A stretch of DNA of 64,000 nucleotides from Conchocele bisecta (GCA_029237695.1 CM055265.1:118993078-119057077), one strand, 5' to 3'; numbered from the stretch's first letter, positions 43,139-53,770 are shown. Made by a program: numbers and translations. Notes: generated by a model not told the origin, from the sequence alone.

Positions 43139-43387
43139 TTAACCCTTAGACCGCACACACAATAATTGTTGTCTGCTGTTGCTTTTATATCTTGCCTTAT
43201 TTTTCAATAAAAACATGGTTTGACAGCACTTCAGAATCATTTCCAATGGAAATGATTCTGAAGTGCTGTCAAAGCATGTTGTAAATTATTCTAAAGTGCG
43301 GTCAAAGCATATTTTTGATGGTAAAAAATGGAAAATAAAAAAATAAAAAGCAGACAACAAAAAATGAAGATAGCGGTCTACGGGTTA
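43139..43387. mobile_element. TTAA-2 MITE, complete
   Basis: TTAA plus CCCTTAGACCGCACAC and AGCGGTCTACGGG plus TTAA. Right terminus matches the left-type sequence, so the ends are nearly symmetrical. Confidence 0.86.
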
Positions 43388-43459
43388 ATCATAATTTATG
43401 CATTATTACATCACACGACTTGTAAATATTATGTTTGAATTAAAAGACGTTGTTGTGGA

Positions 43460-43545
43460 AATAACATATTTTACTGAACATATGAGTGAGGGGCTACACT
43501 TGGAGCGGGGGCTACTATTAGAATAAATACTGTACATGGTGATTT
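43460..43545. repeat. NR-2 element
   Basis: GAGGGGCTACACTTGGAGC and GGGGGCTACTATTAGAATAA with AATACTGTAC at the end. Confidence 0.5.
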
Positions 43546-43721
43546 ACAAGTAATTATACGGGAGATCACAAATTAATTCAGTAGCCAGCACATAGGTCAG
43601 TGAGTGGCGTGTTTCATGCTAATTCAGTTAAATTAATTTTCTAAAACATCGTTGGACAAAACCATGCATGGAAATTGTTACATGTGGATACATAAACCAA
43701 AGTACGATTAACTCGCTATAA

Positions 43722-44042
43722 GTAATTCAAGATCACTACACACAACAATTCGATGGTCTAGTAACATAAGGTCGTAACTGCTATGCTTTAGCATAGCAGT
43801 TACGACCTTATGTTACTAGACCATCGAATTGTCGTCTGCTGTTGCTTTTATGTCTTGCCTTATTTCTCAATAAAAACATGGTTTGACAGCACTTCAGAAT
43901 CATTTCCAATGGAAATTATTCTGAGGTGCTGTTAAAGCATGTTGTAAATTATTCTAAAGTGCTGCCAAAGCATATTTTTGATGATAAAAATGGAAAATAA
44001 ACAGCAGACGACAAAAAATTAAGATAGCGGTGTAAGGGTTAA
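43722..44042. mobile_element. TTAA-2 MITE split by a 76-bp palindrome
   Basis: The left end has decayed (TTCAAGATCACTACACAC); the right is GCGGTGTAAGGG plus TTAA. CACAACAATT and GTCGTCTGCTG, normally adjacent, are separated by the insert. Confidence 0.82.
43751..43826. mobile_element. 76-bp perfect foldback insert, AATT flanks
   Basis: CGATGGTCTAGTAACATAAG and onward to ATGCT pairs exactly with its complement around TT (two 37-base arms). AATT is present on both sides (43747-43750, 43827-43830) and once in other TTAA-2 copies. Confidence 0.85.
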
Positions 44043-44145
44043 ATGAGTTACTGGTTTTCAACTGATATTTATTGGATTTTGTCACATATTTTTGTTATTT
44101 TTGTTATTTTATTTGTAAGAATTTTCAAAAACACAAGTAGCTGTT

Positions 44146-44275
44146 GTTGTCTTTGATAAAACATATTTGGACAGCACATGAGAATTGTCTCATACTGAGA
44201 CAATCATACTGAGACAATTCTCATGTGCTGCCAAAATGTTTCAGATGGGAAAATTAGATAATAAAATGTATTGAT
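44146..44275. repeat. Orphan hairpin with the shared core
   Basis: GGACAGCACATGAGAATTGTC/GACAATTCTCATGTGCTGCC, tip CTCATACTGAGACAATCATA where the inner stem is duplicated. It resembles a TTAA-2 interior without the ends. Confidence 0.6.
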
Positions 44276-44509
44276 GACAAAAATTATCTGCTGTATATAA
44301 AAAATATCTTATCTGTCTATAATGCGCGAGATACCAGTTTTGCATGTGTTATCTCAGTTTTTACTGTACATTTTTGCTGAGCACATTGGATTTATGTGAC
44401 TTTTGGTAATAAAAGTGATGGATTTATTTCAATTTCCGCAATAACAGGTTTTGTAAACTATTCACTGTGTATTTATTAACAACTTGCCATGAAACAACTG
44501 GTGTTCCAT

Positions 44510-45240
44510 ATAACTTTTATGAAAAATTGAAATGTGGAATTACATTGAGTTTAATGTTTGGATAAGTAATTATAACTAAAGTTGAGTGTATTGTTGTTCA
44601 GTATTCAAATAAAGTGAAGATAGTAATGAATGCAACTTAAACAAATAGTTGTGAAACGTCTGCAGGTGTTTTATACAATTATTGTAAAACATTGAAATAC
44701 AGAATCACATTTAACTCTTACACTGCTGAATTAAATTGTGTCGTCTGCTGTTTATTTTCTATTTTCGATTTTTCTCATAATAAAACATGTTTTGACAGCA
44801 CTTTAGAATCATTTCCAATGAAAATGATTCTAAAGTGCTATCAAACCATGTTTTTATTGAGAAAAAAGGAAAAATATTAAGGAACAGCAGACGACACTTT
44901 TTGTTTCCAGCATTCTAAGGGTTAATTTAATGTTGAATCGTATTTATACATACATTTTAGTGTATTACTCGGAAATGGAATAATGTTAAAATATTCTTAC
45001 CGAAGACAAAATCTCGTCTGCATGAAATAAAGTGAAAAAACCACCACAACAAGAAACAACAGTAACTGGTGTTACAAACAATTATTTTGAAACATTGGAG
45101 TGTGGAATTACATTTAGTTTAATGGTGGGTAGTAAATTATTATGAATAAAGTTTAGTATATATTCAGCTTTGGAATAAAGTGACGATTTTATTGAAGACA
45201 AAATCTCACCTACACGAAATAAAGTGAAAATATGATAAAA
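44510..45240. repeat. Degenerate repeats of unknown family
   Basis: TGTGGAATTACATT and GAGTTTAAT recur at 44533 and 45107; AAGACAAAATCTC at 45005 and 45199; AAATAAAGTGAA at 44609, 45026 and 45220. A TTAA-2 MITE lies within. Confidence 0.45.
44711..44925. mobile_element. TTAA-2 MITE, inverted
   Basis: TTAA plus CTCTTACACTGCTG and CAGCATTCTAAGGG plus TTAA; hairpin ACTTTAGAATCATTTCCAAT. Only two arms, lacking the third seen in most copies. Confidence 0.85.
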
Positions 45241-45315
45241 ATGGCGAACAACAAAAATGCAAGATTTGGATTTAACATTAACCGAGTTATCTCCCAACTG
45301 GCTATGTCAAACAAG
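45241..45315 (+). CDS. Candidate first coding exon, unknown product
   Basis: ATG in a strong context (AAAATGG) opens exactly 25 codons, MANNKNARFGFNINRVIS and on, ending AACAAG directly before GTAAGT, the consensus animal splice donor, followed by a T-rich run. Phase 0. It belongs to none of the repeat families recognised here, but the DNA just upstream has degenerate repeats. No motif is recognisable in so short a peptide. Start context plus a perfect donor make this the best exon candidate in the window; the downstream exon was not found. Confidence 0.42.
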
Positions 45316-45519
45316 GTAAGTTTTTTTTTTTTTTGCTTTTTTGGTTGGCAAAACGTTTTACCTCCCTCTGTTTTTGTCATTAATATTTGTTGATCAGCTC
45401 AAAAATACTGATGAAGTTTGCAATATTGTTGGTAACCATAATTTCATGTAGACCCATATACGTTGTATATACCGTATATAGATAAAGACCAGCTGTGACA
45501 AAAAGAACATATTGAAATT

Positions 45520-45715
45520 GCAAACAGTGCAGTCCCAGATCGGCCTGTGTGCAGTCTGATCAGGGCCTACACTGTTTGCTGTTGAGTAAGAAAAGCATTG
45601 TTGAAGCACCTGACAGGAATTTCAGATTTGTATCGGGCTGCATGAGTGTGCTATAGGCTGTCAGGAGATATACTGGTAAAAAACTTGATAAGCCCATTTT
45701 TGTCATGATGGGTCA
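45520..45715. mobile_element. NR-1 element, short form
   Basis: AGTGCAGTCCCAGATCGGCC, CAGTCTGATCAGGGCC, then GTGTGCTATAGGCTGTCAGG and CCCATTTTTGTCATG. Confidence 0.6.
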
Positions 45716-45721
45716 CATATC

Positions 45722-45900
45722 CTGCACCAGGTCATGTTATTCTAATTTCAGGGCTGAAAATATTTGTTCTTGATGTAAATGTTCAGTTCTGATTTTGGAA
45801 TGCAGCAGGTTAAATGCGGGATCGAACCCGCTGGCCCGGCCTTAAATGACCTTAGCTGTTGATAGGCCATTAAACACCAATAAATAAAAAATAAACAAAA
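45722..45900 (+). mobile_element. SINE-2, 3' part
   Basis: CACCAGGTCATGTTATTC, CAGGGCTGAAAATATTTG, GGATCGAACCCGC, ACCTTAGCTGTTGATAGGCC and tail AATAAATAAAAAATAAAC. Confidence 0.68.
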
Positions 45901-45904
45901 CACA

Positions 45905-45993
45905 AATGTGACTGTGACTGAAGAAATGGGGCTTGTGGCAATTGTGACGAGTGTAAGCCCAGACCAGCCTGCGCATCTGCACATTCTGATCAG
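45905..45993. repeat. NR-1 left half
   Basis: GTGACTGTGACTGAAGAAAT and CCAGACCAGCCTGCGCATC, stopping at the CWG-2 start. Confidence 0.55.
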
Positions 45994-46330
45994 TAGCCGA
46001 TTTCACAAAAATTGCGAAGTATAAATTTATTCATTTTTATTATACTAAATTTATTACATTATCACAGCCATGATATATGACTGAAGAAATGGGCTTATGA
46101 AAACTATGGGCAGTCTCTCCTGTGGCAGATTTCACCAAAAGTGCTAAGCATATCATACTTACCTAGCTAAGTACATTTTGAGGGAGTAATCATTTATTTT
46201 TCCCGAAATGCATTATTTCATATAGAACTAACGACAACATATAAATTTATCCTTAAATTTAAAATTTCTCCCTCAAATTGTACTTATAGCAAGATAAGTA
46301 TACTTAGCAATTTTGGTGAAATCGGCTACT
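45994..46330. mobile_element. Two CWG-2 pieces
   Basis: TAGCCGATTTCACAAAAATT runs to ATTATCACAGCC (46068). After an NR-1-like bridge, a second piece from about 46127 (GCAGATTTCACCAAAAG) reaches GGTGAAATCGGCTA without the central palindrome. Confidence 0.65.
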
Positions 46331-46595
46331 GATCTGTAAATGTGGAATTTGGGCTTATGTAATCTTTGGCCAGTCTAGCTCCTGATCTGTGAATGTGGAA
46401 TTGGGGCCTATATCATCTTTGGTCTAGCTCCTGATCTGTGACTGTTTGGAGAAATGTGGCTTATGACATTTGTATGATATGTGACTGTTTAAATGGGACT
46501 TATAGTATATGTGGCCAGTCTAACTATTGTGACTGGAGAAATCAGGTTTATGGTAATTATGGCCAGTCTAGGTCCTGATCTGGTAGCACACGTAC
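46331..46595. repeat. Degenerate NR-1 tandem
   Basis: Four to five loose units of GATCTGTGAATGTGGAAT, GGGGCTTATG and TGGCCAGTCTAGCTCC. Confidence 0.5.
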
Positions 46596-47100
46596 TGGGC
46601 TGCATGAACAATTGGTCTATGCCGCTGGAAAATGCCATGTTGTCTCTTGTCATGTAGACTGGAGCTTGAATGTTGAGCGTTATGACATAATGGCAGTTAT
46701 GAGACTTGTTTTGTGTGTTACATCAATCTTCCTATGTTGGATCCAGATAGGTACTATCTATAGACTATATCACATTATGTAGTTGGAGAGAATGGTGCGT
46801 GGGTAATAATGAATGAACATTTACAGTCCAAAGACTATTTTACTGTACACGGAACCTCATTACGGACCCGTTCTATACCTAATCATCCTTTAATTCAAAG
46901 ATAATTGCTTCATAAATGTGAACATATGATATAATGTAGTTAATAAAATGTAGAAAAGCCAGGACAACAGACTCCTATCAATTATATTACACCAAACAGT
47001 AAAATATGTCTTCTGGACAGGTTTGTGTCTGTGTTTTTAACAACATAAACTACCATTGCAAACTACTATTGTAAATAGCCTAATACAAAGAAAACCGCAC
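46596..47100. other. No recognised element
   Basis: AT-rich DNA with no inverted repeat, array or exon-like stretch. Confidence 0.4.
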
Positions 47101-47184
47101 GGTGTATCACTTTTACCTGGCAAACCACGGTGTATCACTTTTACCTGGCAAACCACGGTGTATCACTTTTACCTGGAAAACCAC
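47101..47184 (+). repeat. 28-bp tandem repeat, three units
   Basis: GGTGTATCACTTTTACCTGG plus CAAACCAC repeated from 47101; the third unit has one change. Confidence 0.9.
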
Positions 47185-47447
47185 ACAACACATACCATTT
47201 TTATCCACTACTGTAATCTGTTATTAGCTATCAAATGCAGTAACATGTAAGCAGTTACCCGAGTTTATTGTTCCTGGTGTCTGTCTACTCACCTACTACG
47301 CAAGTAAATATGGCTTTGGTAATGTTTACACTAACGATAGGCTGTGCATCAGATTGAACAGTTTATACATCAAAATTTATTTTGATATTGATGGGAGAAA
47401 TGCTCAGATATCTTGTGTTTTGTATAGTTTGCTGGCATAATATTTAT

Positions 47448-47510
47448 AGCACTCCGTTCTCATATGCGCAGGCTGATCTGGGGCTACACTGGTCGCAAAC
47501 TCCTTTTTCA
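47448..47510. repeat. NR-1 fragment
   Basis: GCGCAGGCTGATCTGGGGC and TACACTGGTCGCAAAC only. Confidence 0.5.
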
Positions 47511-47649
47511 CATATTATGCTGGGGTCACATAATGACAAAAGGGTATCTCAAAATCATTAATATCCACTGGTTAATTCTGTCTTAATGGACCTGTTAATT
47601 ACGAAGGACTGCCATTTTGTTTCCATAATGGAAATGACCATCATCATCA

Positions 47650-47885
47650 TATGGTTGTGACTGGAGAAATGGGGCTATGTGTTTTGTGACCAGTGTAGAT
47701 CCAGATCAGCCTGTGCATCCGCACAATCTGATCTGGACCTGCACTGTTCGCCATTCCATCCCTGAAACACCCGCCATACTTCTACCAAGCAATATAGATT
47801 GTGAACAGGATACAGGAGTATGCTATTTAATCAGGAGCTACACTGGTAAGCCCCATTTCTCCAGTCACAGCCACATTTAATGCCA
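47650..47885. mobile_element. NR-1 element, near complete
   Basis: GGTTGTGACTGGAGAAATGG at the left and CCATTTCTCCAGTCACAGCC at the right are complementary. Core GATCCAGATCAGCCTGTGC; AGCAATATAGATTGTGAAC in the middle. Confidence 0.75.
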
Positions 47886-48224
47886 CTGGGTGTTGCCCAT
47901 TACTCTCATGGGACAGAAATCAATGCAAATGTTTTAATGACCAGGTCAGATGCTCTTGAATTATTGGAGATGACCATTCATGTTTGTATTTCTGATTCAG
48001 ACTACTAGTAATATTTCCTATTTATGGAGGTCGGAAAAGGTCATCAGTAAGTCAGTTTGAATCCGAAGCCCCGTGCTGGACTACGGTGACATGTGGACAT
48101 TGTTATGTGCCTGTGTCATCTTCCACATCAACATCAACATCAATATACCCTTTACACAAAGAGTTGGGATGATATGGGAGGGTATGCATACACTTTCACC
48201 TCTACCCGCCAGAAAACCAAGATG

Positions 48225-48400
48225 TGCAAACACTGTAGATCCAGATGAGCCGGCTCCTATTATGAACCGTCTCATCAGGATCTGCAGCATTTTGTCACTA
48301 TTATTCATCTCTAAAAAATTCACATTTTGTCATTAACAGAATAGTCCAAAAAATATTATGAAAAATCCAATGTAGGATTAATACCTTAGCAGGGATTTAC
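48225..48400. mobile_element. TTAA-3 remnant
   Basis: CACTGTAGATCCAGATGAGC hairpin with CGTCTCATCAGGATC, then AATAGTCCAAAAAATATTATG; ends lost. Confidence 0.5.
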
Positions 48401-48414
48401 ACCTGTGGCCAAGT

Positions 48415-48600
48415 GATCTGGTGTAGTAAGGGTGCCTGACATCAAATCAGGATGCTGTACTTCAGTCATGAAAGTTTGTATTGTTGTAGTAGATATAGTG
48501 CTGAATCTTAGTAACAGTACTGCCTCATGCAAGTGCATTCCCATCTGTATATGACCTTACTGTTGAATGGACATAAACCACCAAATCAATCAATTTATAC
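48415..48600. mobile_element. SINE-2-like fragment
   Basis: GTGATCTGGTGTAGTAAGGG, CCTGACATC, then TATATGACCTTACTGTTG and tail AAATCAATCAATT. Confidence 0.45.
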
Positions 48601-48685
48601 AAAGGAGAATCAACCGTTTGAAATGTTTGCTTTGACTGGAATATTACTTTTGCTATTACTTCCTTATCCCCGCCCCCAATCAATG

Positions 48686-48896
48686 TTAACCCTTAGAACG
48701 CGGGAAACGTAAATTATCGTTTGCTTTCGATTTATGTTTTGTCTTTTTACTCGATAAAAACATGGTTTGACAACACTTTAGAATCATTTCCTTTGGAAAT
48801 GATTCTAAAGTGTTGTCAAAACATGATTTTGATGACAAATATGGACAGTAAAAACTAAACAGAAAATTTTAATTCAACATTAATTGTAAGGGTTAA
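48686..48896. mobile_element. TTAA-2 variant
   Basis: TTAA plus CCCTTAGAACGCGGG and TTAATTGTAAGGG plus TTAA; hairpin AACACTTTAGAATCATTTCC and complement. Confidence 0.84.
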
Positions 48897-49414
48897 AGAA
48901 AATAAGAGCAATATTCTGGGTTGCTGCTCCTATTTTTATAAAACAGCTTCTTGAAGATTTGAAAATCACCGTCACTTTCTGGTATTAATTGGACAATACA
49001 CCATGTATACATGTACAGCAGACAGACATTCCATAGTCTTTGTTTCATCTAGTTGGTGGAAGAATAATGTGTGCAGTAAAATCTCGCTAAACGTGACATC
49101 AAGAAACTATTGGTTGGTTTACTTTTGATGGATTTCACAGTAATTTATCTGTAATGATATATTTATATTTTAGAGTAATAGCAGCAACTAAGTTTGTAGA
49201 AAACGCTTGCAGTCCATGTGATCAGAGTCTACACTGGTGGCCATTTACTCACCGAAGGACCCCTGTATTTGCAGAGGAGATTAGATTCTAATTTCAATTC
49301 CACTGGAGTGTGCAGGTTAGGATCATGAGTTGAATCTCCGCTTCACCTGGTTATGCCCATTATAAAAGTAGTAAAACTAGTACTAATCATATTACTTTTG
49401 GGTGTGTGGCTAAG

Positions 49415-49600
49415 TGACTCTGGTGTGGTGAGGACCTAACACCAGGTCAGGTTATTCTAATTTCAGGGCTGCATCTATGTTTTTATGTAAATATTCAATT
49501 CTGATTTTAGGATTTTCCCCCATCTGTTCTAGAAGTACGGGATTCAACCCCATTAACCTGGCATAAAATGACCTTAATTGTTAAAGGTAGATACAAAATA
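49415..49600 (+). mobile_element. SINE-2 fragment
   Basis: AAGTGACTCTGGTGTGGTG, CACCAGGTCAGGTTATTC, CAGGGCTGCATC, GATTTTAGGATTTTCCCCC, GACCTTAATTG; tail not clear. Confidence 0.58.
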
Positions 49601-50100
49601 ATATTTATATCTGTGACATTTTCTGGCAAAATAAACTTGTATATATGTCTGTATTGGGTTTATATATAAAGGAAAATAAAATAAATTGATTCTACTGTAA
49701 ATGCTGAGAGGTCCAGCCAGAGAAAATTAATTTGCAGATTATCATCCCCACCCTCCAGAATATAAATGCAGCCTGACTGTCAGAGTGACCGCCTGTCAGT
49801 ATTCCTCTGGGCCTTGGCATTATATGTGACAACCCACAACAAAACAGGGCCTTACTGAAGTTGTCACCAGCATAGTAATTGATTATCTAACACACTCGCA
49901 TTTAACACTCACACAGACTGGTATATTGGGTCTAAAAGTTCTTTACATAGGCAACTCAATAACAAATGGTATTTGTGCAGGTTTCTCTGGGACTACACTG
50001 GTCACAATTCTTTTGATCAAGTTTTCCAATGATATTTCACATATTTGCTAATGGAAGCATAACTTGATTATTATGGGCATCAATTTCTTTGGAGCCATGA
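49600..50100. other. No recognised element
   Basis: AT-rich DNA. TGACATTTTCTGGCAAAATAA echoes a phrase at 13.44 kb, which may be a diverged repeat. Confidence 0.35.
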
Positions 50101-50119
50101 ACTTAGAAAAGCGACTTGG

Positions 50120-50200
50120 CGATGCTGTGATCAGCGTAGTCCCAGATCAGACTGCGCATCCGCACATTCTGATCAGGGCCTACGCTGTTCACCATTTAGT
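50120..50200. repeat. NR-1 core fragment
   Basis: ATCAGCGTAGTCCCAGATCA pairs with TGATCAGGGCCTACGCTG around GCGCATCCGCACAT. It supplies the middle of a 95-codon ORF, which I do not call. Confidence 0.55.
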
Positions 50201-50399
50201 CATTGACATGGCCATACCGCTGTCATCAAATAAATTAGATCCTTATTTGACTGAATGTGCGAAAGAATCGGGTTCGACATTTGTGGCGAATGACGTAACA
50301 TCCTTTTTATTCGCCAGCGGAGAATTTAGTGAATATCGGCAATGGGGATAGAATTCTGTGTCATGGCACTAATAGTCTCTGATTCATGTGACACTCGAA

Positions 50400-50720
50400 A
50401 CACCAGTTGAATCCCGGTGTATATGACCCTCCTGGTGAATCGTTTGATTGGCTGGGGTTCTACGTCTGCATCGTACATTCAACAGTGAAATTACAATCAA
50501 AACTTCCAGCATGGACAGGTGTCATGATCTGGTGCCAGGCACCCTTATTACACCATATCACTTGATTCCAGGTGTAAATCCCAGTTAAGATATGAATCAT
50601 TAAGGATGGATTCACCACATGTATTTCATCGCGTACCATCACTTGTTGAATGGCCGTCGTAATTCAATTTCATTCATTCATTCAATCAATTAATCAATCA
50701 AGCAACTAACCAACCAAATC
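50400..50720. mobile_element. SINE-2-like element with ATCA tail
   Basis: GTTGAATCCCGG, then GGTGTCATGATCTGGTGCC, AGGCACCCTTATTACACC, ACTTGTTGAATGGCCGTC and a tail of ATTC/AATC units at 50670-50715. Confidence 0.45.
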
Positions 50721-50967
50721 AATTAATAAGTCAATCCTCAAGTTTCTGACCAGTGTGTTCACATAGTTCCACGTAGTCTTGAAATGCCACATAATATTGT
50801 CTGTCTCTAAAGATATTGTGAAAAAAATTGATTCTTGCCCATATAATGCTTGTAATGTGAAAAAGGGCTTATTGAGTTTGCAACCAGCATTGCCTGAAAG
50901 CAGCAAATGCATTTACATTTATTTAAATGTGTCAGTAGAATGGTTTATATTATGTTGTAATTCGCAT

Positions 50968-51211
50968 TTAACCCTTTCAACACCACAGGCCTGTATAGTG
51001 GTATTGGCAAACAGTGTAGATCCAGATGAGCCGGCTCATGATGAGCCGTCTCGTCAGGATCTACACTTTTTGCAAGTAATTTTCATATTTTTAGACAAAA
51101 AACACCCTTTTCTTAAATGGACTAGTCTGAAAATCATTTTGTGACGGTTGGATTGGTTGTAAAATTAACATATCTAAATCCATTCCAGTTACTTAGGGGT
51201 GAACGGGTTAA
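50968..51211. mobile_element. TTAA-3 MITE, inverted, complete
   Basis: TTAA plus CCCTTTCAACACCACAGGCC and TAGGGGTGAACGGG plus TTAA. The hairpin tip CCGGCTCATGATGAGCCG is a matched change from CCGGCTCGT...ACGAGCCG. Confidence 0.88.
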
Positions 51212-51534
51212 AACTGGGAGAGATTTGCTTCTATAATACTTGATCATCGGAATTTGAAATAGCCCGCAAGTCCCATTTTCATATTGAATGATGTCATCCG
51301 AAACAACAGAACAAACCAGTGGTAATTTGCATATCTTGATGAGCGCGATATGAATTCTTGGAGAGCAGTTCTGAGATTTGAATTATAAAACAATAAATTG
51401 AAAACTCAGGAAATGCAGGCAAATGTCGACATATTCCCATATTTGTATGTGATGACATGTACAATATCAGTCAGCATTAATGAAGTTTCATCATGAATCC
51501 ATACTTTTTTCAATAACCAGTGTTATATATATAG

Positions 51535-51800
51535 AGAATAGTAGGTTAGTGCCGTGAATGGGAAAAAATATCTGGCAAGGCTCAGGAAACGGGATGGGCG
51601 AGGCTCTGCCGAGCACATCCCGTTTCCGTGCCGCGCCAGATATTTTTCCCATTCACGGCACTAACCTACTATTCTATTTATCCCGTCAACACCTACAAAT
51701 GGCTGTAAAATGCAAAAATAGTATTGACTGGATATCAAAAATGTTTCACGGCACCGTGTTTCACGGCACATACGCACTGTGTTGACGGGATAAATATATA
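51535..51800. mobile_element. Foldback element with second inner inverted repeat
   Basis: ATAGTAGGTTAGTGCCGTGA and ATGGGAAAAA pair with their complement ending CACTAACCTACTAT; the tip has GAAACGGGATG/CATCCCGTTTC. To its right TTATCCCGTCAACAC (51679) faces GTGTTGACGGGATAA (51779). Confidence 0.72.
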
Positions 51801-51879
51801 TAAACTGACAGGTTCAAGCACCCATTGCGTGTATAATTTAACCCGCAGCATTTCCACATTCTTTTCTTCTTTCTCCTTC

Positions 51880-51957
51880 AAAATGTATATATATTATGAT
51901 CACTCATTTGAACTGTCATTGAACAAAATGGTGTATTCCGAGCATGAAATGTGTTAA
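51880..51957. mobile_element. TTAA-1 fragment
   Basis: TTATGATCACTCATTTGAAC, then AATGGTGTATTCCGAGCATG and a TTAA-like GTTAAG; one hairpin arm remains. Confidence 0.5.
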
Positions 51958-51995
51958 GCACCATTTCAACACTTGTTATGAAGGCAATACAACTG

Positions 51996-52246
51996 AGGGC
52001 CGTTTCACTAAACTTGACTATTTTAAATGTTCGTATGTGCAAAATTATGATCATGTCTGGAAATTTCAATTGATGGATTTACATGTATTGAGCATAGGCT
52101 GCATATGCAGCCTATGCTCAATAAATGTAAATCCATCAATGCAGCCTCTGCTCAATAAATGTAAATCCATCAATTGAAATTCGCAGACGATCCAAAATTT
52201 GCACTTACAAATATTTTAGTCGTACAAAGTTTAGTGAAACAGGCCC
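51996..52246. mobile_element. CWG-1 MITE, CTG target duplication
   Basis: AGGGCCGTTTCACTAAAC and GTTTAGTGAAACAGGCCC with CTG at 51993-51995 and 52247-52249. Part of the right arm (GCTCAATAAATGTAAATCC) is duplicated. Confidence 0.84.
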
Positions 52247-52519
52247 CTGGTTTTGCCAAATTGTAGCCTTCACATCCACAGCTGGCCAGCATAGGTAATA
52301 AAATTTAACAAATTGTGACAGAGTTATGCCCCCTAAAGTGGAAGGATATGTGCCAGTGTAACATAGCACCGCATCACCTGCTCCTGGATAGTAAAACTGG
52401 GGCAGAGAATGGGGCAGTTGGTACACTTCCTGGCATTCTGTCTGGGATGTTAAGTCATTCAAGAACATATAGGTCACTGGCTATGGAACTACATATTGAG
52501 CTGTTGCTATTCAGCTCTT

Positions 52520-52882
52520 ATCACGTGGGTGACAGGTGGGAGCATGCGATGGGTAATTTAACGATTTAGCCCTCAAGCATGTCTTTGGAATTCTTGTATG
52601 TGAGAGTTTGATCTGGTTATACCCCTTGTATGAGTAATATGAGTATTACTAATCCGATTACTTTTAGGGGAAGGGGCCAAGTGACTTTGGTGTGGTAAGG
52701 ACCCGGCACCAGGTCAGGTTATTCTAATTTCAGGGCTGAATATATGTTTAGTTCCATGTAAATATTCCGTTCTGATCTTGGGATTTTCTCCCCAATGCAG
52801 CAGGTGACATGCCGGATCGAACCCATTGGCCCGGCTTTAAATGACCTTAGCTGTTGATAGGCCGTTAAACACCAATAAATCA
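52520..52882 (+). mobile_element. SINE-2, near complete
   Basis: GACAGGTGGGAGCATGCGAT, GTGTGGTAAGGACCCGGC, CACCAGGTCAGGTTATTC, GGATCGAACCCATTGGCC, ACCTTAGCTGTTGATAGGCC and tail CCAATAAATC. Same head as the 9.13 kb copy. Confidence 0.75.
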
Positions 52883-52938
52883 AATCAGCTCTAATGACAA
52901 TATGAGAGCATAGTGCATTTGAATGCTTTATTCTCAAT

Positions 52939-53187
52939 TTAACCCTTAGACCGCTACACACAACGAATGTTGTCTGCTGTTGCATTTAGGTCTTGCCTTA
53001 TTTCTCAATAAAAACATGGTTTGACAGCACTTCAGAATCATTTGCAATGGAAATGATTCTAAAATGCTGTCAAAGCATGTTGTAAATGATTTGAAAGTGC
53101 TGTCAATGCATGTTTTTGATGATAAAAATGGAAAACAGAAAATAAACAGCAGACGACAAAAAATTAAGATAGCATTGTAAGGGTTAA
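52939..53187. mobile_element. TTAA-2 MITE, complete
   Basis: TTAA plus CCCTTAGACCGCTACAC and AGCATTGTAAGGG plus TTAA. Confidence 0.87.
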
Positions 53188-53289
53188 TTAAGGGTCTCAA
53201 TTGGCTCTCAGGTCTTGATTACCTGATGATTTTATGCTATACCTGCATAGAATCAGTCGATAGAGGAGGAAAAGCTATTGTATTTCACA

Positions 53290-53375
53290 ATTCACAAACA
53301 GTGTTGGGATCGGGGATCAAAACCGGGTCGCCGGAGTGACAATCAGAGGTGGTTACGTCATGACCACAAATCCAT
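53290..53375 (-). mobile_element. tRNA-like SINE head, fragment
   Basis: On the minus strand GTGGTCATGACGTAACC, then GGCGACCCGGTTTTGATCCC, a B-box-like end. No tail or duplication was found. Confidence 0.4.
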
Positions 53376-53487
53376 AGTGAGTTTTCTAAATTACCTTTAT
53401 AGATCTATAGTTGTTCTAATGGTTTATTTTATGTCTTTAGGAAAATATACATGCTTTTATGCCATTGGTTATTTGATCAAAATACAG

Positions 53488-53679
53488 CAGAGCTCCATTT
53501 AAGGTGCGTAATTTGACCAACTTGGGGTGAAATTTTGTTATTTCTTCATCAAAAATGGCAAGTTGGGAGTCCTTTAGAATCGTCTCATTGAGACGATTCT
53601 AAAGAACTCCCAACTTGCCATTTTTGATGGAGAAATAGGAAATTTACCTCCAAATTACGCACCTTAACTGGAGCTCTGT
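53488..53679. mobile_element. SC-1 MITE
   Basis: CAGAGCTCCATTTAAGG and CCTTAACTGGAGCTCTG, with TACAG directly on both sides. Hairpin GGGAGTCCTTTAGAATCGTC/GACGATTCTAAAG. Opposite in orientation to the 6.17 kb copy. Confidence 0.8.
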
Positions 53680-53770
53680 ACAGAGAGTGTAATCTGTTCA
53701 TGGCATTTGGGGAGATCAGTGTATATATACACCCAGATCAGCATTCACAGGAATGTAGCCATATAGTGAG

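Noticed and set aside
50064..50351. 95-codon ORF beginning MIIMGINFFGAM
   Set aside because: Its middle is an NR-1 hairpin core; the ends show no motif or splice site.
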